NCBI GenBank assembly: GCA_937995555.1
Contig: CALKJX010000053.1
Coordinates: forward strand, 1 to 5,522
From: an uncultured Elioraea sp.
GTDB lineage: Bacteria; Pseudomonadota; Alphaproteobacteria; Acetobacterales; Acetobacteraceae
Direction of reading: 5' to 3'
Length of the DNA stretch: 5,522 nt
Under the pieces are notes generated by a model. It did not search any database. It had not been told where the DNA came from and saw only the letters and a program-made list of their open reading frames with translations. Positions within the stretch are counted from its first letter, which is position 1. Each line of letters opens with the position of its first letter. This document shows positions 5,478 to 5,522 of the stretch, piece by piece. The position numbers were made by a program, and so were the translations under genes.

Positions 5478-5522
5478 CGGGGCTCCAGCCGGGCGGGTCC
5501 CTCGCCGCGCGGCACCACGGCG
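5474..5522 (-). CDS. C-terminal end of an upstream minus-strand gene (partial)
   Basis: Reading leftward from the window edge, one frame stays open for 15 codons, encoding AVVPRGEGPARLEPR, and then stops at TGA (5476-5474). Fourteen of the 15 codons end in G or C, as expected for coding DNA here. The TGA overlaps the GTG start of the epimerase in a GTGA arrangement typical of translationally coupled genes. The product cannot be recognised from 15 residues; a glycan-related enzyme would fit the context. Confidence 0.5.
   Translation of the reverse strand, partial: AVVPRGEGPARLEPR
5483..5486 (-). promoter_or_regulatory. Ribosome binding site supporting the GTG start of wecB
   Basis: GGAG lies five bases before the GTG at 5477-5475 and within the last codons of the preceding gene. 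It supports this non-ATG start, which gives the full N-terminal nucleotide-sugar-binding strand expected of the family. Confidence 0.6.

Overview
The window is very GC-rich (roughly 70% by eye), its codons end strongly in G or C, and its genes are closely packed behind good Shine-Dalgarno sequences. With the protein families present, this suggests a high-GC proteobacterium, most likely an alphaproteobacterium. I cannot name the genus. There are no RNA genes, insertion sequences, CRISPR arrays or phage genes. The window looks like ordinary chromosome containing one poorly characterised secreted-protein operon.

Layout, left to right: (1) A GC-rich hairpin at 8-30, possibly the end of an upstream unit. 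(2) A plus-strand M20-family metal-dependent amidohydrolase at 53-1228, with all five expected metal ligands. (3) A minus-strand class III-like PPK2 polyphosphate kinase at 1235-2137, converging on the amidohydrolase with a 6-base gap. (4) A 166-base divergent intergenic region (2138-2303) with three dyads, one of which falls in the spacer of a possible ppk2 promoter. (5) A plus-strand two-gene operon. Its first gene (2304-3527) encodes an exported protein made of four tandem repeats of about 80 residues, each with two cysteines at identical spacing. Its second gene (3542-4408) encodes an exported protein with two EF-hand loops on either side of a glycine-zipper hydrophobic segment. (6) A minus-strand WecB-type UDP-GlcNAc 2-epimerase (4356-5477), whose 3' end overlaps the EF-hand gene by 53 bases in antisense. 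(7) The last 15 codons of a further minus-strand gene (5474-5522), overlapping the epimerase start by four bases (GTGA). This suggests the edge of a surface-polysaccharide operon.

The amidohydrolase, PPK2 and epimerase are recognisable enzymes with intact motifs and no obvious link to one another. The least described part is the operon at 2304-4408. Its two products are both predicted to be exported and probably act together outside the cytoplasm, perhaps with calcium, but I cannot assign a function from sequence alone.
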